DNA of 64,000 nt from Arthrobacter sp. ISL-5. GTDB lineage: Bacteria; Actinomycetota; Actinomycetes; Actinomycetales; Micrococcaceae. The stretch covers positions 141,746 to 205,745 of the forward strand of contig NZ_JAGGPM010000023.1 of NCBI RefSeq assembly GCF_018613835.1, given 5' to 3'. Shown here piece by piece: positions 30,323-40,057 of the stretch; position 1 is the first letter of the stretch, and the number at the start of each line of letters is the position of its first letter. A program made the position numbers and the translations under genes. The notes beneath the pieces are model-generated. The model was given only the letters and a program-made list of their open reading frames with translations, was not told the origin of the DNA and ran no database searches.

Positions 30323-31650
30323 CAGCTCTCCTCGTAGATGGTGGGGATGGCCGGTTCACCGCGATGCAGGCGGTGGACCACCGCCGGCAGCTCGGCCATT
30401 GAATCGGCATGGCGCTGGCGGGCGCGAAGCACGCCTTCGTGGCCCGTCCAGCCCGGCAGCAGCTCTCCGTTCTTGATGAACTGCTGGAGCAGGGGACGGT
30501 CATCGCCGTCGTCAAACGGACGGTGGCCGACGCCGACGATTTCGTGGGTTGCCGTCCCGTGCTCGTTGAGCCTGCGCAGGGCGTATTTCCGCCCGCCCTT
30601 GCTCACCTTGTTCTTGGCCGTCTTGGCCACGGACACGAATTCCCCGGAATCGTCCGTGCGGGCGACCAGCTTATAGACCATGCTCGCGGTGGGGGCGCCG
30701 GAGCCGGTCACGAGCGAGGTGCCCACGCCGTAGGCATCGACGGGCGCGGACTGGAGCGCCGCGATGGCGAACTCGTCCAGATCCGAGGTGACCATGATCC
30801 GGGTGTTCTCGTTGCCCAGCTCGTCCAGCAGGCGCCGCACCCACTGGGCCTGTTCCACGAGGTCACCCGAGTCCAGCCGGACGGCACCCAACTTGTCCCC
30901 GGCGATGTCCACGGCCGTACGGACGGCCGTTTCGACGTCGTACGTGTCCACGAGCAGCGAGGTGCCGGCGCCCAGGGAGGCGACCTGCGCCTCAAAGGCG
31001 TCGCGTTCCGTGTCGTGGAGGAGCGTGAAGGAATGGGCCGCGGTGCCGACGGTCTTGATCCCGTAGCGGAGGCCGGCCTCGAGGTTGGAGGTACTGGCGA
31101 ATCCTGCGATGACGGCGGCCCGGGCCGCTGCCGTGGCCGATTCCTCCTGGGTCCGCCGCGAGCCCATTTCGATGCAGGGCCGGCTGCCGGCGGCGGTGAT
31201 CATCCGGGACGCCGCCGAGGCGATGGCGCTGTCGTGATTGAGCACGGACAGCACGTAGGTCTCCAGGATGCAGGCCTCCGCGAACGTCGACTCGACGATC
31301 AGGATGGGGGAGTTGGGGAAGTAGGCCTCGCCCTCGGCGTAGCCCCAGATGTCCCCGGTGAAGCGGAAGTCGGCCAAGTAGTCCAGCGTTTCCTTGTTGA
31401 CCACGCCGGTGCGCCCCAGGAACTCGAGTTCGGCGTCGCCGAACCGGAATGCCGCAATGCCGTCCAGGAGCCGGCCGGTGCCGCCCACGATGCCGTAACG
31501 GCGGCCGTCCGGGAGCGTGCGCGCGAAGGCCTCGAACACGGACCTGCGGTGCGCAGCGCCGGAATGCAGGGCCGCCTGGAGCATGGTCAGCTCGTAGTGG
31601 TCGGTGAACAGGGACGTGCGTGGCTGGTCCCAGCCGGCGGAGGTACTCAC
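30322..31650 (-). CDS. pncB: Nicotinate phosphoribosyltransferase
   Basis: Joins nicotinate to PRPP, giving NaMN. 442 aa. Seen: the N-terminal LFTDHYELTMLQAAL, GSRRTQEESATAAARAA, VDTYDVETAVRTAV, VRLDSGDL and GVGTSLVTGSGAP (phosphate-binding). First gene of a pncB-pncA pair divergent from clpS. No NrtR-like palindrome was noticed in the 37-bp divergent gap. Confidence 0.96.
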   Translation of the reverse strand: MSTSAGWDQPRTSLFTDHYELTMLQAALHSGAAHRRSVFEAFARTLPDGRRYGIVGGTGRLLDGIAAFRFGDAELEFLGRTGVVNKETLDYLADFRFTGDIWGYAEGEAYFPNSPILIVESTFAEACILETYVLSVLNHDSAIASAASRMITAAGSRPCIEMGSRRTQEESATAAARAAVIAGFASTSNLEAGLRYGIKTVGTAAHSFTLLHDTERDAFEAQVASLGAGTSLLVDTYDVETAVRTAVDIAGDKLGAVRLDSGDLVEQAQWVRRLLDELGNENTRIMVTSDLDEFAIAALQSAPVDAYGVGTSLVTGSGAPTASMVYKLVARTDDSGEFVSVAKTAKNKVSKGGRKYALRRLNEHGTATHEIVGVGHRPFDDGDDRPLLQQFIKNGELLPGWTGHEGVLRARQRHADSMAELPAVVHRLHRGEPAIPTIYEES

Positions 31651-31687
31651 AAAATCACTCTAGTGCGCATCCCCATAGAATGGACAG

Positions 31688-32068
31688 ATGACCCTAAGCG
31701 TTGCGCTCGGCCCTGACACCCAGGAGAGCACCCAGACCGGAACTGAGGTGTCCACCGACACCCTGACCGCCCCGGACATCCCCTGGAACCTCGTGATCTG
31801 GAATGATCCCGTCAATCTCATGAGCTATGTCAGCTATGTTTTCCAGAGCTATTTCGGCTATTCGGAGACCAAAGCCAACAAGCTCATGATGGAGGTCCAC
31901 AAGAAGGGCCGGTCCATTGTTGCCCACGGCAGCAAGGAACAGGTGGAACAGCACGCCGTCGCGATGCACGGCTACGGCCTGTGGGCAACGGTCGAGAAAG
32001 CTACCGGCGGAAACAGCGGAGGCGGCAAGAACGGCGGCCCGGGCAAGGGCAAGGGGAAACGTGGCTAA
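31688..32068 (+). CDS. clpS: ClpS adaptor for the Clp protease
   Basis: 126 aa. The ClpS core is clear: PWNLVIWNDPVNLMSYVSYVF with the N-degron pocket residues, KANKLMMEVHKKGRSIVAHGSKEQVEQHAVAMHGYGL. It brings N-end-rule substrates to ClpA/ClpC. A Gly/Lys-rich tail follows. TAGAAT (31676-31681) ends 6 nt before the ATG, so the mRNA is probably leaderless. Overlaps the next gene by 8 nt. Confidence 0.95.
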   Translation: MTLSVALGPDTQESTQTGTEVSTDTLTAPDIPWNLVIWNDPVNLMSYVSYVFQSYFGYSETKANKLMMEVHKKGRSIVAHGSKEQVEQHAVAMHGYGLWATVEKATGGNSGGGKNGGPGKGKGKRG

Positions 32069-32627
32069 GGCTTTCAAATACGGACTCAAGGGCATTACCG
32101 GATTCCTGGAGCCGGCGGAGCGGGAACTGCTGCGCAGCCTCTTCGACGACGTCGTTTCTATGCTGCAGCCCGAAGCCAGCGGCAGCCAGGATCCGCTCAC
32201 TGCGCTGATCGGACTCGACATGGACGTCCGGGAGCCCTCGGACCGCGCCCTCCGGCGGCTGCTGCCCAACGTCGTGAAGGACGACGGCGCCGCCTCCCTG
32301 GAGTTCCGGCAACTCACCGAACGCTCCCTGCGCGAGACCAAGATCGGCGCGCTCCGCGCCGCCGCGCTGGACCTGGACAAGGACGAACTGGTCCTGGCAG
32401 AAGCAGACGCCAAGCACTGGTCCATGGCGCTCAACGACGTCCGGCTGGTGCTCGCCGAACGCCTGGACATCCAGGACGAGGCCGACGCCGAGCACGTCCA
32501 CCAGATGCAGGACTGGTCGCAGGCGGAGGATGTGGAAAGCTACCTCGCGCTGGTCTACAACTTCACCACGTGGCTGCAGGAATCCCTGATCCAGGCCATG
32601 CTGCAGTCGATGGAGTCGCGGCCCTGA
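32061..32627 (+). CDS. DUF2017 family protein
   Basis: 188 aa, mostly helical and acidic (EPAERELLRSLFDDVVSML, DVRLVLAERLDIQDEADAEH). This family follows clpS in most actinobacteria, suggesting a shared task in proteolysis, but the function is unknown. Start GTG 32061 (AKAFKYGLKGITGFLEP) has aaggggaa as ribosome site and overlaps clpS by 8 nt. Confidence 0.85.
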   Translation: MAKAFKYGLKGITGFLEPAERELLRSLFDDVVSMLQPEASGSQDPLTALIGLDMDVREPSDRALRRLLPNVVKDDGAASLEFRQLTERSLRETKIGALRAAALDLDKDELVLAEADAKHWSMALNDVRLVLAERLDIQDEADAEHVHQMQDWSQAEDVESYLALVYNFTTWLQESLIQAMLQSMESRP

Positions 32628-32783
32628 TCCGTGAGTCCCTGCAGCGAACCTCAGCCGCGCGTTTGTGCCCTCCGGGGCGCAGGCGGGCGGCTCCGCAGAG
32701 CCTGTGATGTGACAAATTAGACATGAGTCGCACGCCACAATTTGATGGCCGCACCCACCCGGAAGACCTATCCTCGAATAATC

Positions 32784-33809
32784 ATGACTTCAGCATCGAG
32801 CATGGATCCGGCAGCAGACGCTGCAGCGGAGTCCGCAACGGCCGTAGGCATCAACCTGGGATCGCGGCCGATCGGGGTCTTTGACTCCGGCGTCGGCGGG
32901 CTCACGGTGGCACGGTCCATCATCGATCAGTTGCCCAACGAATCCATTCTCTACGTGGGCGACACCGCCCACGGGCCTTACGGCCCGCTCCCCATCGCAG
33001 AGGTGCGTGCCAACGCCCTTGGCGTGATGGACGAACTCGTGGATTCCGGCGTCAAGCTCCTCACGATCGCCTGCAACTCGGCGTCGGCGGCGGTGCTCCG
33101 CGATGCCCGCGAACGCTACACCGCCCGTTACGGGATTCCGGTGATCGAAGTGATCCAGCCCGCCGTCCGGCGGGCGGTGGCCGCGACCCGCACCGGCCGC
33201 GTGGGAGTGATCGGCACGTCCGCCACCGTCGGTTCGCGGGCATACGAGGACACCTTCGCCGCGGCCCCTGACCTTGAAATCACCTCCGCGGCCTGCCCTG
33301 CCTTCGTCAGCTACGTGGAGGCGGGCATCACGACGGGCCCGGAACTGCTCGCGGTGGCCGCGGAGTACCTCGAACCGCTCAAGGCCGCGGGCGTGGACAC
33401 CGTGGTGCTGGGCTGCACGCACTACCCGCTCCTGACGGGCGTGATCTCGTATGTCATGGGCGAGGACGTCACCCTGGTGTCGAGCGCCGAGGAAACGGCC
33501 AAGGACGTCTACCGTGCGCTGGCCAGCCGGGGCATGGAGCGGACCGCCGCCGCGCCGCCGGAACACAACTTCATCGCGACAGGCGACGCCGGCCAGTTCG
33601 AAGCCCTTGCGCGCAGGTTCCTGGGTCCCGAAGTGCTCAGCGTCCGCCACGTCGACCACGTCGCGGCACAGTACCCGACCGGAAGCTTGGCCCGCATCAC
33701 GCCGGAAATGATCGCCGCCGCGCAGGGCACCGCCGCGCGGCCCCGCATCTCCAATTTCGTGGGCCAGGCCATGGGCAGCGGCCGCGGTCCCGGGGGTTCG
33801 GGCCTGTGA
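32784..33809 (+). CDS. murI: Glutamate racemase
   Basis: Makes D-glutamate for peptidoglycan. 341 aa with an extra N-terminal stretch of about 35 residues before the conserved [16 protein letters not shown]. The two catalytic cysteines lie in IACNSASA and [18 protein letters not shown] is intact. A long C-terminal tail ends [11 protein letters not shown]. Its TGA overlaps the start of the next gene (GTGA). Confidence 0.96.
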   Translation: MTSASSMDPAADAAAESATAVGINLGSRPIGVFDSGVGGLTVARSIIDQLPNESILYVGDTAHGPYGPLPIAEVRANALGVMDELVDSGVKLLTIACNSASAAVLRDARERYTARYGIPVIEVIQPAVRRAVAATRTGRVGVIGTSATVGSRAYEDTFAAAPDLEITSAACPAFVSYVEAGITTGPELLAVAAEYLEPLKAAGVDTVVLGCTHYPLLTGVISYVMGEDVTLVSSAEETAKDVYRALASRGMERTAAAPPEHNFIATGDAGQFEALARRFLGPEVLSVRHVDHVAAQYPTGSLARITPEMIAAAQGTAARPRISNFVGQAMGSGRGPGGSGL

Positions 33810-34603
33810 AGCTCACGATCGTCGGCTGCACGGGGTCCTTCCCCGGCCCCGGTTCCCCGGCGTCCTGCTACCTGCTGACGGCGAACGACGGCGAACGCAC
33901 GTGGAAGGTCGTCATGGACCTTGGCAGCGGAGCCCTGGGTGCCATCCAGCGCTACACGGACCTCGAGGACATCGACGCCATCTTCCTCACGCACCTGCAC
34001 CCGGACCACTGCATGGACCTGTGCGGCCTGCACGTGGCCGTGCGCTGGAAGCCGGGCGGCTGGGACCGCGGACGGATCCCGGTGTGGGGTCCGGCGGCGA
34101 CGGCAGACAGGATGGCCACCGCGTACGGCCTCGAACTGGACCCCGGGATGCACGAGGAATTCGACTTCACCAACTGGGCCGAGCGCCAGTCCGTCTCCGT
34201 GGGACCGTTCACCGTGACGCCGTTCGCGGTGAACCACCCTGTGGAGGAGGCCTATGCGCTGCGCGTGGAGGTGAGCGAGCCGGACGCGTCCGGAGCGGCC
34301 GTGACGCGCGTCCTGACCTATTCCGGCGACACGGATTCGTGCCGCGGACTCGAGGAGGCGGCCAAGGACGCGGACCTCTTCCTGTGCGAGGCGGCCTTCG
34401 AGGAAGGCCGCGACGACGGCATTAGGGACGTCCACCTGACCGGCAAGCGGGCCGGGGAGGCCGCCACTGTGGCGGGCGCCCGCCGCCTCCTCCTCACCCA
34501 CATTCCGGTATGGACGTCCCCGACGACGGTCATGGCCGAGGCGCGCCCGGTCTTCGCCGGTGATGTCGCCGTCGCAGTCGCCGGGGTGCACTACAGCGTC
34601 TGA
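33806..34603 (+). CDS. MBL-fold metallohydrolase
   Basis: 265-aa metallo-beta-lactamase fold hydrolase. Metal ligands seen in [11 protein letters not shown] (HxHxDH), then [13 protein letters not shown] and LLLTHIP. The fold and the gene order murI-MBL-rph are usual in actinobacteria; the group resembles RNase Z-like or cyclic-nucleotide phosphodiesterase-like hydrolases, but the substrate is unknown. Starts with GTG inside the murI stop. Confidence 0.9.
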   Translation: MKLTIVGCTGSFPGPGSPASCYLLTANDGERTWKVVMDLGSGALGAIQRYTDLEDIDAIFLTHLHPDHCMDLCGLHVAVRWKPGGWDRGRIPVWGPAATADRMATAYGLELDPGMHEEFDFTNWAERQSVSVGPFTVTPFAVNHPVEEAYALRVEVSEPDASGAAVTRVLTYSGDTDSCRGLEEAAKDADLFLCEAAFEEGRDDGIRDVHLTGKRAGEAATVAGARRLLLTHIPVWTSPTTVMAEARPVFAGDVAVAVAGVHYSV

Positions 34604-34727
34604 GGCCGGACCGTCCGACGCCGGCCGCCCGACGCCGGTCCGTCCGACGCCGCCCGCCTGAGGCGGACGGCGGACGGCGCTTCTTCCCGGTCGAAGCCTG
34701 ATGCCGATAAATCGATAAGCTAAAGGC
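34604..34727. repeat. GC-rich tandem/inverted repeats before rph
   Basis: Between 34611 and 34680 the unit ccgtccgacgccg recurs imperfectly two to three times, and gccgcccgcc with ggcggacggc forms an inverted repeat that could be the terminator for murI-MBL. A leaderless-type promoter (TAAGCT, 34716-34721) for rph lies at the end. The 16-mer gccgcccgcctgaggc also occurs in the gap at about 18590. Confidence 0.5.
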
Positions 34728-35486
34728 ATGACTTCCGAAGCAACCACAACCCCCGTCATCCGTGCCGACGGCCGCACCCCGGACCAGCTCCGCCCCATCA
34801 GCATCACCCGCGGCTGGTCCAAGCAGGCGGAAGGATCCGCCCTGATCGAGTTCGGCAACACCCGGGTGCTGTGCACGGCTTCCCTCACCGAGGGCGTGCC
34901 CCGCTGGCTCAAGGGAGAGGGCCGCGGCTGGGTCACCGCCGAGTACGCCATGCTGCCGCGGGCCACGAACACCCGCTCCGACCGCGAGTCGGTCAAGGGC
35001 AAGATCGGCGGCCGCACGCACGAGATCTCACGGCTGATCGGCCGCTCGCTGCGCTCCATCATCGACACCAAGGCCCTCGGGGAAAACACCATCGTGCTGG
35101 ACTGCGATGTCCTGCAGGCCGACGGCGGCACGCGGACCGCGGCGATCACGGGCGCGTATGTGGCGCTCGCCGAAGCCATCCGCTTCGCCCGGGAAAACAA
35201 GATGATTGCCCGCAACGCCCAGCCGCTGGTGGATACCATCGCCGCCGTTTCCGTGGGCATCATCGACGGCATCCCCATGCTGGACCTTCCCTACATCGAG
35301 GATGTCCGCGCCGAGACGGACATGAACGTCGTGGTGACCGGATCCGGCAAGTTCGTGGAGGTGCAGGGAACCGCGGAGGGCGCCCCGTTCGACCGCGATG
35401 AGCTCAACGCGCTGCTGGACCTTGCCCTGTTGGGGACGGAGCAGCTCGCCGCGATCCAGCGCGAGACGCTGGCCGAAGCCCCGTGA
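34728..35486 (+). CDS. rph: Ribonuclease PH
   Basis: Phosphorolytic 3' exonuclease that trims tRNA ends. 252 aa. Seen: [64 protein letters not shown] and [23 protein letters not shown] (phosphate site). TAAGCT lies 6 nt before the ATG. Its TGA overlaps the GTG of rdgB by 4 nt, a common rph-rdgB pair. Confidence 0.97.
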   Translation: MTSEATTTPVIRADGRTPDQLRPISITRGWSKQAEGSALIEFGNTRVLCTASLTEGVPRWLKGEGRGWVTAEYAMLPRATNTRSDRESVKGKIGGRTHEISRLIGRSLRSIIDTKALGENTIVLDCDVLQADGGTRTAAITGAYVALAEAIRFARENKMIARNAQPLVDTIAAVSVGIIDGIPMLDLPYIEDVRAETDMNVVVTGSGKFVEVQGTAEGAPFDRDELNALLDLALLGTEQLAAIQRETLAEAP

Positions 35487-36181
35487 GTGAGAGCAGCGCC
35501 GTGAATGAGGGCAGCGCCGTGAACGGAAGCGGCTCCGATGCGCCGGCTCCGCGGCTGGTGCTGGCCACCCACAACAAGGGAAAGCTGCGGGAGCTGCGCG
35601 AGTTGCTGCGCGGGCAGGTTCCCGGGCTCGACGTCGACACTCAGGTGGTGGACGCGTCCGCCGTCGGGGGTCCTGACGTCGCCGAGACCGGGGTGACCTT
35701 TGCGGAGAACTCGCTGCTGAAGGCGCGCGCGGTGGCGGAGGCGACCGGACTGGTGGCGATCGCCGATGACTCCGGCCTGTCCGTTGACGTGCTGGGCGGC
35801 GCCCCGGGCATCTTTTCGGCCCGCTGGGCAGGGCGGCACGGGGACGACGCCGCCAACCTCCGGCTGCTGCTGGCCCAGCTGGCCGACGTACCCGACACGC
35901 ACCGCGGCGCCGCCTTCGTGTGCGCAGCGGCGTTGGCGGTCCCGGCATCGGCGTCGGAGGACGGAGTGCGCGAGGTGGTGGAATACGGCCAGCTCGCAGG
36001 CACGCTGCTGCGGGAGCCGCGCGGGGAAGGCGGCTTCGGCTACGACCCCGTGCTCCAGCCCCTCGGGATGGACCGGAGTTGCGCCGAGCTGAGCCCCGAT
36101 GAGAAGAACGCCATCAGCCACCGCGGGCAGGCGTTCCGCGCCCTGCTTCCGGCGATCGTGGAAGCCCTCCGCCGGCACTGA
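35483..36181 (+). CDS. rdgB: XTP/dITP diphosphatase (RdgB/HAM1)
   Basis: Removes non-canonical purine triphosphates from the nucleotide pool. 232 aa. Seen: [59 protein letters not shown] and [10 protein letters not shown]. The N-terminus is three imperfect 18-bp repeats (35483, 35501, 35519), each beginning with GTG in frame, so three alternative starts exist; the first overlaps the rph stop and is reported. Confidence 0.95.
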   Translation: MSESSAVNEGSAVNGSGSDAPAPRLVLATHNKGKLRELRELLRGQVPGLDVDTQVVDASAVGGPDVAETGVTFAENSLLKARAVAEATGLVAIADDSGLSVDVLGGAPGIFSARWAGRHGDDAANLRLLLAQLADVPDTHRGAAFVCAAALAVPASASEDGVREVVEYGQLAGTLLREPRGEGGFGYDPVLQPLGMDRSCAELSPDEKNAISHRGQAFRALLPAIVEALRRH

Positions 36182-36205
36182 CGGAAGCGGCCGGCACCAA
36201 CTGCG

Positions 36206-36239
36206 AGAAAGGCACCCCACGGCCGTGGGGTGCCTTTCT
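36206..36239. terminator. Bidirectional hairpin terminator
   Basis: Perfect 15-bp stem (agaaaggcaccccac at 36206-36220, complement 36225-36239) with ggcc loop and a short T-run on each strand, between the convergent rdgB and DedA genes. Confidence 0.9.
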
Positions 36240-36257
36240 TTGATCAGTTAACCGGGG

Positions 36258-37049
36258 TTAGTTGTCGAGGTTCGTCTTGCGGTCGGCCTCGGGCTCGTGC
36301 TCCTCAATGAACTCTTCCACCGGGTCAGTGCCGAAGGCGGCGGCCTGGCGCTTGGCGGAGATGCCGCGCAGCACTTCGATGCCGATCGGAATCACCGAAA
36401 CCAGGACAATCACGATGAAGATGATGTCCAGGTTCTCGCGGACCCACGGAATCCTGTCACCCAGCAGGTAGCCGAGGAGCGTCATGCCGCCGCCCCACAG
36501 GAGGGCGCCGATCACGTTGAAGAGGAAGAACTTCCGCTTGTCCATCTGGGCCACGCCCACGATGACGGGAACGAACGTCCTGATGATGGGAACGAAGCGG
36601 GCCAGAATCAGCGCCTTGCCGCCGTGCTTCTCGAAGAAATTGTGGGCGCTTTCCACGTTCTCGTGCTTGAACAGTCTGGAGTCCGGCTTGTTGAAGATCG
36701 CTGGGCCTGCCTTGGAACCGATGAGGTATCCGGTCTGGTTGCCGAGGATCGCGGACACGATGATGAGCGCCGCGAACAGCCAGATGTTGAATTTGATGGT
36801 GTCCGTGGCCACGAGCAGGCCCGCCGTGAACAGCATGGAATCACCGGGGAGGAAGAAGCCCACCAGCAGCCCGGTTTCGGCGAAAATGATCCCGCAGACC
36901 AGCAGCACCACCCAGGGCGCCAGGGCGGGGTCGGCGAGGAAAACCTGGGGGTTGAGCCAGTCGGGCAGGAAGGAAGCCAGATGCGGCTGGACCGGTCCGG
37001 CTCCTCCCAGTGCGGGCACGGCAAAGTCGCTCATTGCATTAAAGTTCAC
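36258..37049 (-). CDS. DedA family membrane protein
   Basis: 263-aa polytopic protein. DedA hallmarks: FAETGLLVGFFLPGDSML with the conserved Glu and the Gly-Asp-Ser, GSKAGPAIF, and ARFVPIIRTFVPVIVGVAQMD with the essential arginines. DedA/DPANN proteins recycle undecaprenyl phosphate or other lipids across the membrane in some bacteria. An acidic C-terminus (EEFIEEHEPEAD) follows. Start GTG 37049; an ATG at 37034 is an alternative. Confidence 0.92.
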   Translation of the reverse strand: MNFNAMSDFAVPALGGAGPVQPHLASFLPDWLNPQVFLADPALAPWVVLLVCGIIFAETGLLVGFFLPGDSMLFTAGLLVATDTIKFNIWLFAALIIVSAILGNQTGYLIGSKAGPAIFNKPDSRLFKHENVESAHNFFEKHGGKALILARFVPIIRTFVPVIVGVAQMDKRKFFLFNVIGALLWGGGMTLLGYLLGDRIPWVRENLDIIFIVIVLVSVIPIGIEVLRGISAKRQAAAFGTDPVEEFIEEHEPEADRKTNLDN

Positions 37050-37102
37050 GTTTCAAGGGTACTTGACGGTCCTTGGCGTTCCGCGGCGCTACAGTTGTCC
37101 CC

Positions 37103-38107
37103 GTGAGTTTGGACTTTACGGCGATCGACTTCGAGACCGCCAACGGCTTCCGCGGTTCACCGTGCGCTGTTGGCCTCACCAAGGTCCGCGGCGGTGTCAT
37201 CGTCGACGAGGCCTCGTGGCTGATGCGCCCGCCGGAGAACCACGACGCCTTCGATTATCACAATGTCCGGGTCCATGGGATTCGTCCGGCGGACGTGGCC
37301 GGCCGGCCGCGCTTCGGGGAGCTGTTCCCGGAGATCGGCGCGTTCATCGGCGGTGACATCCTCGCCGCCCACAATGCTGCCTTCGATCTTGGCGTCATCC
37401 GCTCCGGCCTGGAGGTCTCGGGCCTGCCGGGGCCTGCCTACGACTACGTCTGCACGGTGATGCTGTCCCGGCGCTGCTACTCACTGGTTTCGAATTCCCT
37501 GCCGTTCGCCGCCGAAGAGGCAGGCGTGCCGCTGGTGAACCACCATGACGCTGCCGAGGACGCCCGGGCCTGCGCCGGGATCCTGATCGACATCGCGGCC
37601 CGCAACCAGGCCAACAGCATCGCCGAGCTGTACCTCTCACTCGGCCTTGCGCTTCCGCAGCAGCCCGCCTTTCACCCGGCTCACGACGACCTCTCAAAAC
37701 CGACGCTCTCGGCGCTTGCCGCCCTGGGCGGCACGGCAGCCGCGCGCCCCTTCCGAAGCGGATGGCCGGAGGAAGGGGACAATCCCCAGCCCAATCCGGA
37801 TGCGGAGCCCGGCAATCCGCTCTTCGGCCAGACCGTCGTGTTCACCGGCCAGCTGGCCATGGGGCGGCCGGAAGCCAAGATGCGGTCCGCGGAGATGGGG
37901 GCGCGTCCGGAAAGCCGGGTCACCGCCAGGACCAGCGTCCTGGTGGTGGGCGACGGCTTCGTCGCGGGCGACCTGCGGTCCGGGCGGCTGACGGGAAAGG
38001 CCAGGCGCGTCCTTGAGCTGCACGACCGCGGGCAGCCGATCGAGGTCATCTCCGAGGGCGAGTTCCTGCAGATGGTGGGCGGGGCAGCCATTCACATGGC
38101 GCAATAA
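37103..38107 (+). CDS. DnaQ-like 3'-5' exonuclease with C-terminal BRCT-type domain
   Basis: 334 aa. The exonuclease domain has Exo I AIDFETANG, Exo II HNAAFDLGVIRSGL and Exo III HHDAAEDARACAGIL with all acidic residues (DEDDh). After a Pro-rich linker, residues about 245-330 (GQTVVFTGQLAMGRPEAKMRSAEMGA ... VLVVGDGF) form a BRCT domain like that of NAD-dependent ligase. It probably processes DNA ends in repair or replication. GTG 37103 lies 7 nt after TACAGT; the frame is open upstream to 37073. Confidence 0.9.
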   Translation: MSLDFTAIDFETANGFRGSPCAVGLTKVRGGVIVDEASWLMRPPENHDAFDYHNVRVHGIRPADVAGRPRFGELFPEIGAFIGGDILAAHNAAFDLGVIRSGLEVSGLPGPAYDYVCTVMLSRRCYSLVSNSLPFAAEEAGVPLVNHHDAAEDARACAGILIDIAARNQANSIAELYLSLGLALPQQPAFHPAHDDLSKPTLSALAALGGTAAARPFRSGWPEEGDNPQPNPDAEPGNPLFGQTVVFTGQLAMGRPEAKMRSAEMGARPESRVTARTSVLVVGDGFVAGDLRSGRLTGKARRVLELHDRGQPIEVISEGEFLQMVGGAAIHMAQ

Positions 38108-38145
38108 AGCTTTCCAGTGCCTCCCTGCGCTCTTAGCCTTGCTCC

Positions 38146-38682
38146 ATGAGCAGACAGAGCGCCCCACGTACGTCCGGAGCCGCCACGCCGTCAGGGGTGG
38201 ACTGGCGGGCCGTCTTTGCCTTTCCCAACCCGGTGAATGAATACGCGGCCAGGATCACGGCCGGCCTGGTGGTGGTGCTCGCCGTGGCCACACTGCTGAC
38301 CGGCTTCGGCTGGGGCCTGGCAATCATCGCCGCCGGGTTCTGGCTCCGGGTGCTCTTCGGCCCGAGGATATCCCCGCTGGCGCTCCTGTCGGTCAAGGTT
38401 CTTGCCCCGCGGCTGGGACGCGCCAAGCTGGTTCCCGGTCCGCCCAAGCGGTTTGCCCAGGGGATCGGCGCCGCGGTGTCCACCGGGGCAGCTGTTCTGT
38501 TCGTGGCTGGCCTCGCCCCGGCGGCGTGGGTTCTGCTGGCGGTGCTGATTGTCGCCGCGTCCCTGGAGGCGTTCGCGGGATTCTGCCTTGGCTGCGTGAT
38601 CTTCGGGTTCCTGCAGCGCCGCGGGATGATCCCGGAGGACGTGTGCGAAGCCTGCAATAACGTGTCCCTCAGCCAGTTGTAA
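38146..38682 (+). CDS. DUF4395 family membrane protein
   Basis: 178 aa with four predicted membrane helices. The family pattern is an N-terminal NPVNEYAARITAG segment, RVLFGPRISPLALL, and a C-terminal EAFAGFCLGCVIF with a Cys pair. Function unknown; members often lie near thiol-redox genes. TAGCCT (38134-38139) lies 6 nt before the ATG. Its 3' end overlaps the convergent ADP-ribosylglycohydrolase by 14 nt. Confidence 0.85.
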   Translation: MSRQSAPRTSGAATPSGVDWRAVFAFPNPVNEYAARITAGLVVVLAVATLLTGFGWGLAIIAAGFWLRVLFGPRISPLALLSVKVLAPRLGRAKLVPGPPKRFAQGIGAAVSTGAAVLFVAGLAPAAWVLLAVLIVAASLEAFAGFCLGCVIFGFLQRRGMIPEDVCEACNNVSLSQL

Positions 38683-39838
38683 CCGACACCAGCTGATCGG
38701 CCATGCCGCGGATCACCTCGGGCGCTTCCAAGGCTCCGAGCCAGTCAGCCGGCAGGCAGTCCTCGCCGTAATAGGCGCCCAGGATGTTGCCCGCGATGGA
38801 ACCGGTGGAATCGCTGTCCCCGCTGTGGTTGATCGCCAGGGCGATCGCGGCCTTGAAGTGCTCCACGGGATCTGCCGCCCTGTGCGGCGCGGAAATCTCA
38901 GCCGGCGCGGAAGACTCAGCCGGGGCGGAAGACTCAGCCGGGGCGGCGCCGGGCGCCGTCGCGAGAACAGCGTAAAGCCCGACGGCGAGAACCTCCTCAG
39001 CCACCCAGCCCTCGCCCAGCTCGCTGACCAGGTCCTCCGGGCTGAGCACCGGCCGCGTCGCGGTGCCGGCGCCATTGGCGAGGCCGGCGAGGCGCAGTGC
39101 GGCAGCAAGGCGCTCGCGGAGTTCCGGCACCGCATCAGCATCGGACTGAACGTGCTGGACGGCGGCCTGCGCGGCCTCCGCCAGGGTGTGGCCCTGGATC
39201 AGTGAATGGATCAGCAGGCTGAAGACGCCCGCGCTTTGCCGTGCGGACGGATGACCGTGCGTGAGGGACGCCGCGTCCGCGCTCAACTTGTACACCGATT
39301 CGGCCGGGATGTGGGGGATGAGCCCGAACGGAGCCGAGCGCATCACGGTTCCGCAGCCCTTCGAATCCGGGTTGACCGGGCGGTACACCGTGCCCATCTC
39401 GCCCGTGGCGAGCCCGCTCAGGCACGCGTTGCCGGGCGCCCGGCGGTGGCGGAGCACGGGCTGCCCGTCGATCCAGCGCGGCTGCGGCCTGGGAGCCTGT
39501 TCCGGGGCGGGCACGCCCTGGGTGTCCAGCCAGCGCAGGTAGGCCAGCCAAAGGCAGGCGTTTGCGTCCGCGCCCACGCCCGAGTTGGCCCATTCCAGCA
39601 CTTCGACGAGCCCGTCCACTGTGTACAGCGTCATCTGGGTGTCGTCGGAGAAGTGGCTTCCGCCGTCGAGCGCTTCAAAGTCCTGGAGCCCGGCTTCGCC
39701 GAAGCGGCCGCGGATGGCGGTGATCGAATCGAACTCGATGGCGTAGCCGAGGGAGTCGCCCAGGGCGCCGCCCAACAGGCAGCCATGGATGCGGGACTCC
39801 GGGGACGGCAGCGCGGTGGCGCCGGGAACATTGTTCAT
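38669..39838 (-). CDS. ADP-ribosylglycohydrolase family protein
   Basis: 389 aa, removes ADP-ribose from proteins or small molecules. Metal-binding motifs seen: GALGDSLGYAIEFD, HFSDDTQMTLYTVDGL and NHSGDSDSTGSIAGNILGAYYG. Near residue 325 an insertion of AESSAPAESSAPAEISAP is encoded by three 15-bp repeats (about 38895-38945). The ATG at 39838 (NNVPGATALPSPESRIHGCLLGG) is the sensible start although the frame runs on to 40603 upstream. Confidence 0.92.
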   Translation of the reverse strand: MNNVPGATALPSPESRIHGCLLGGALGDSLGYAIEFDSITAIRGRFGEAGLQDFEALDGGSHFSDDTQMTLYTVDGLVEVLEWANSGVGADANACLWLAYLRWLDTQGVPAPEQAPRPQPRWIDGQPVLRHRRAPGNACLSGLATGEMGTVYRPVNPDSKGCGTVMRSAPFGLIPHIPAESVYKLSADAASLTHGHPSARQSAGVFSLLIHSLIQGHTLAEAAQAAVQHVQSDADAVPELRERLAAALRLAGLANGAGTATRPVLSPEDLVSELGEGWVAEEVLAVGLYAVLATAPGAAPAESSAPAESSAPAEISAPHRAADPVEHFKAAIALAINHSGDSDSTGSIAGNILGAYYGEDCLPADWLGALEAPEVIRGMADQLVSVTTG

Positions 39839-40057
39839 GCCACCAAATTTACCCGCCGGCCCGGGCAGGACAGCGCAGCGGCTTGTTCCCGGAGCCCTTG
39901 CACCCTCCTTCGGCTGGGGATCTTTCCGGGAAACGGGCCGGCCCGGGGGCGCTAAGCTCGAATTCAGCAACCGTCCAGACTCTGCTGCCAGAATGCAGGG
40001 GCTGACTCCCGCAGGTGCCGGTGTCACCGGCCCACCGAAACAAAGGATTTCCTGAAC

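Noticed and set aside
30409..31716. 435-aa plus-strand ORF opposite pncB
   Set aside because: Shadow frame; pncB on the minus strand has all family motifs.
34604..34727. Coding potential in the GC-rich gap before rph
   Set aside because: Only short repeats and a hairpin-forming stretch; no ORF with a start and ribosome site.
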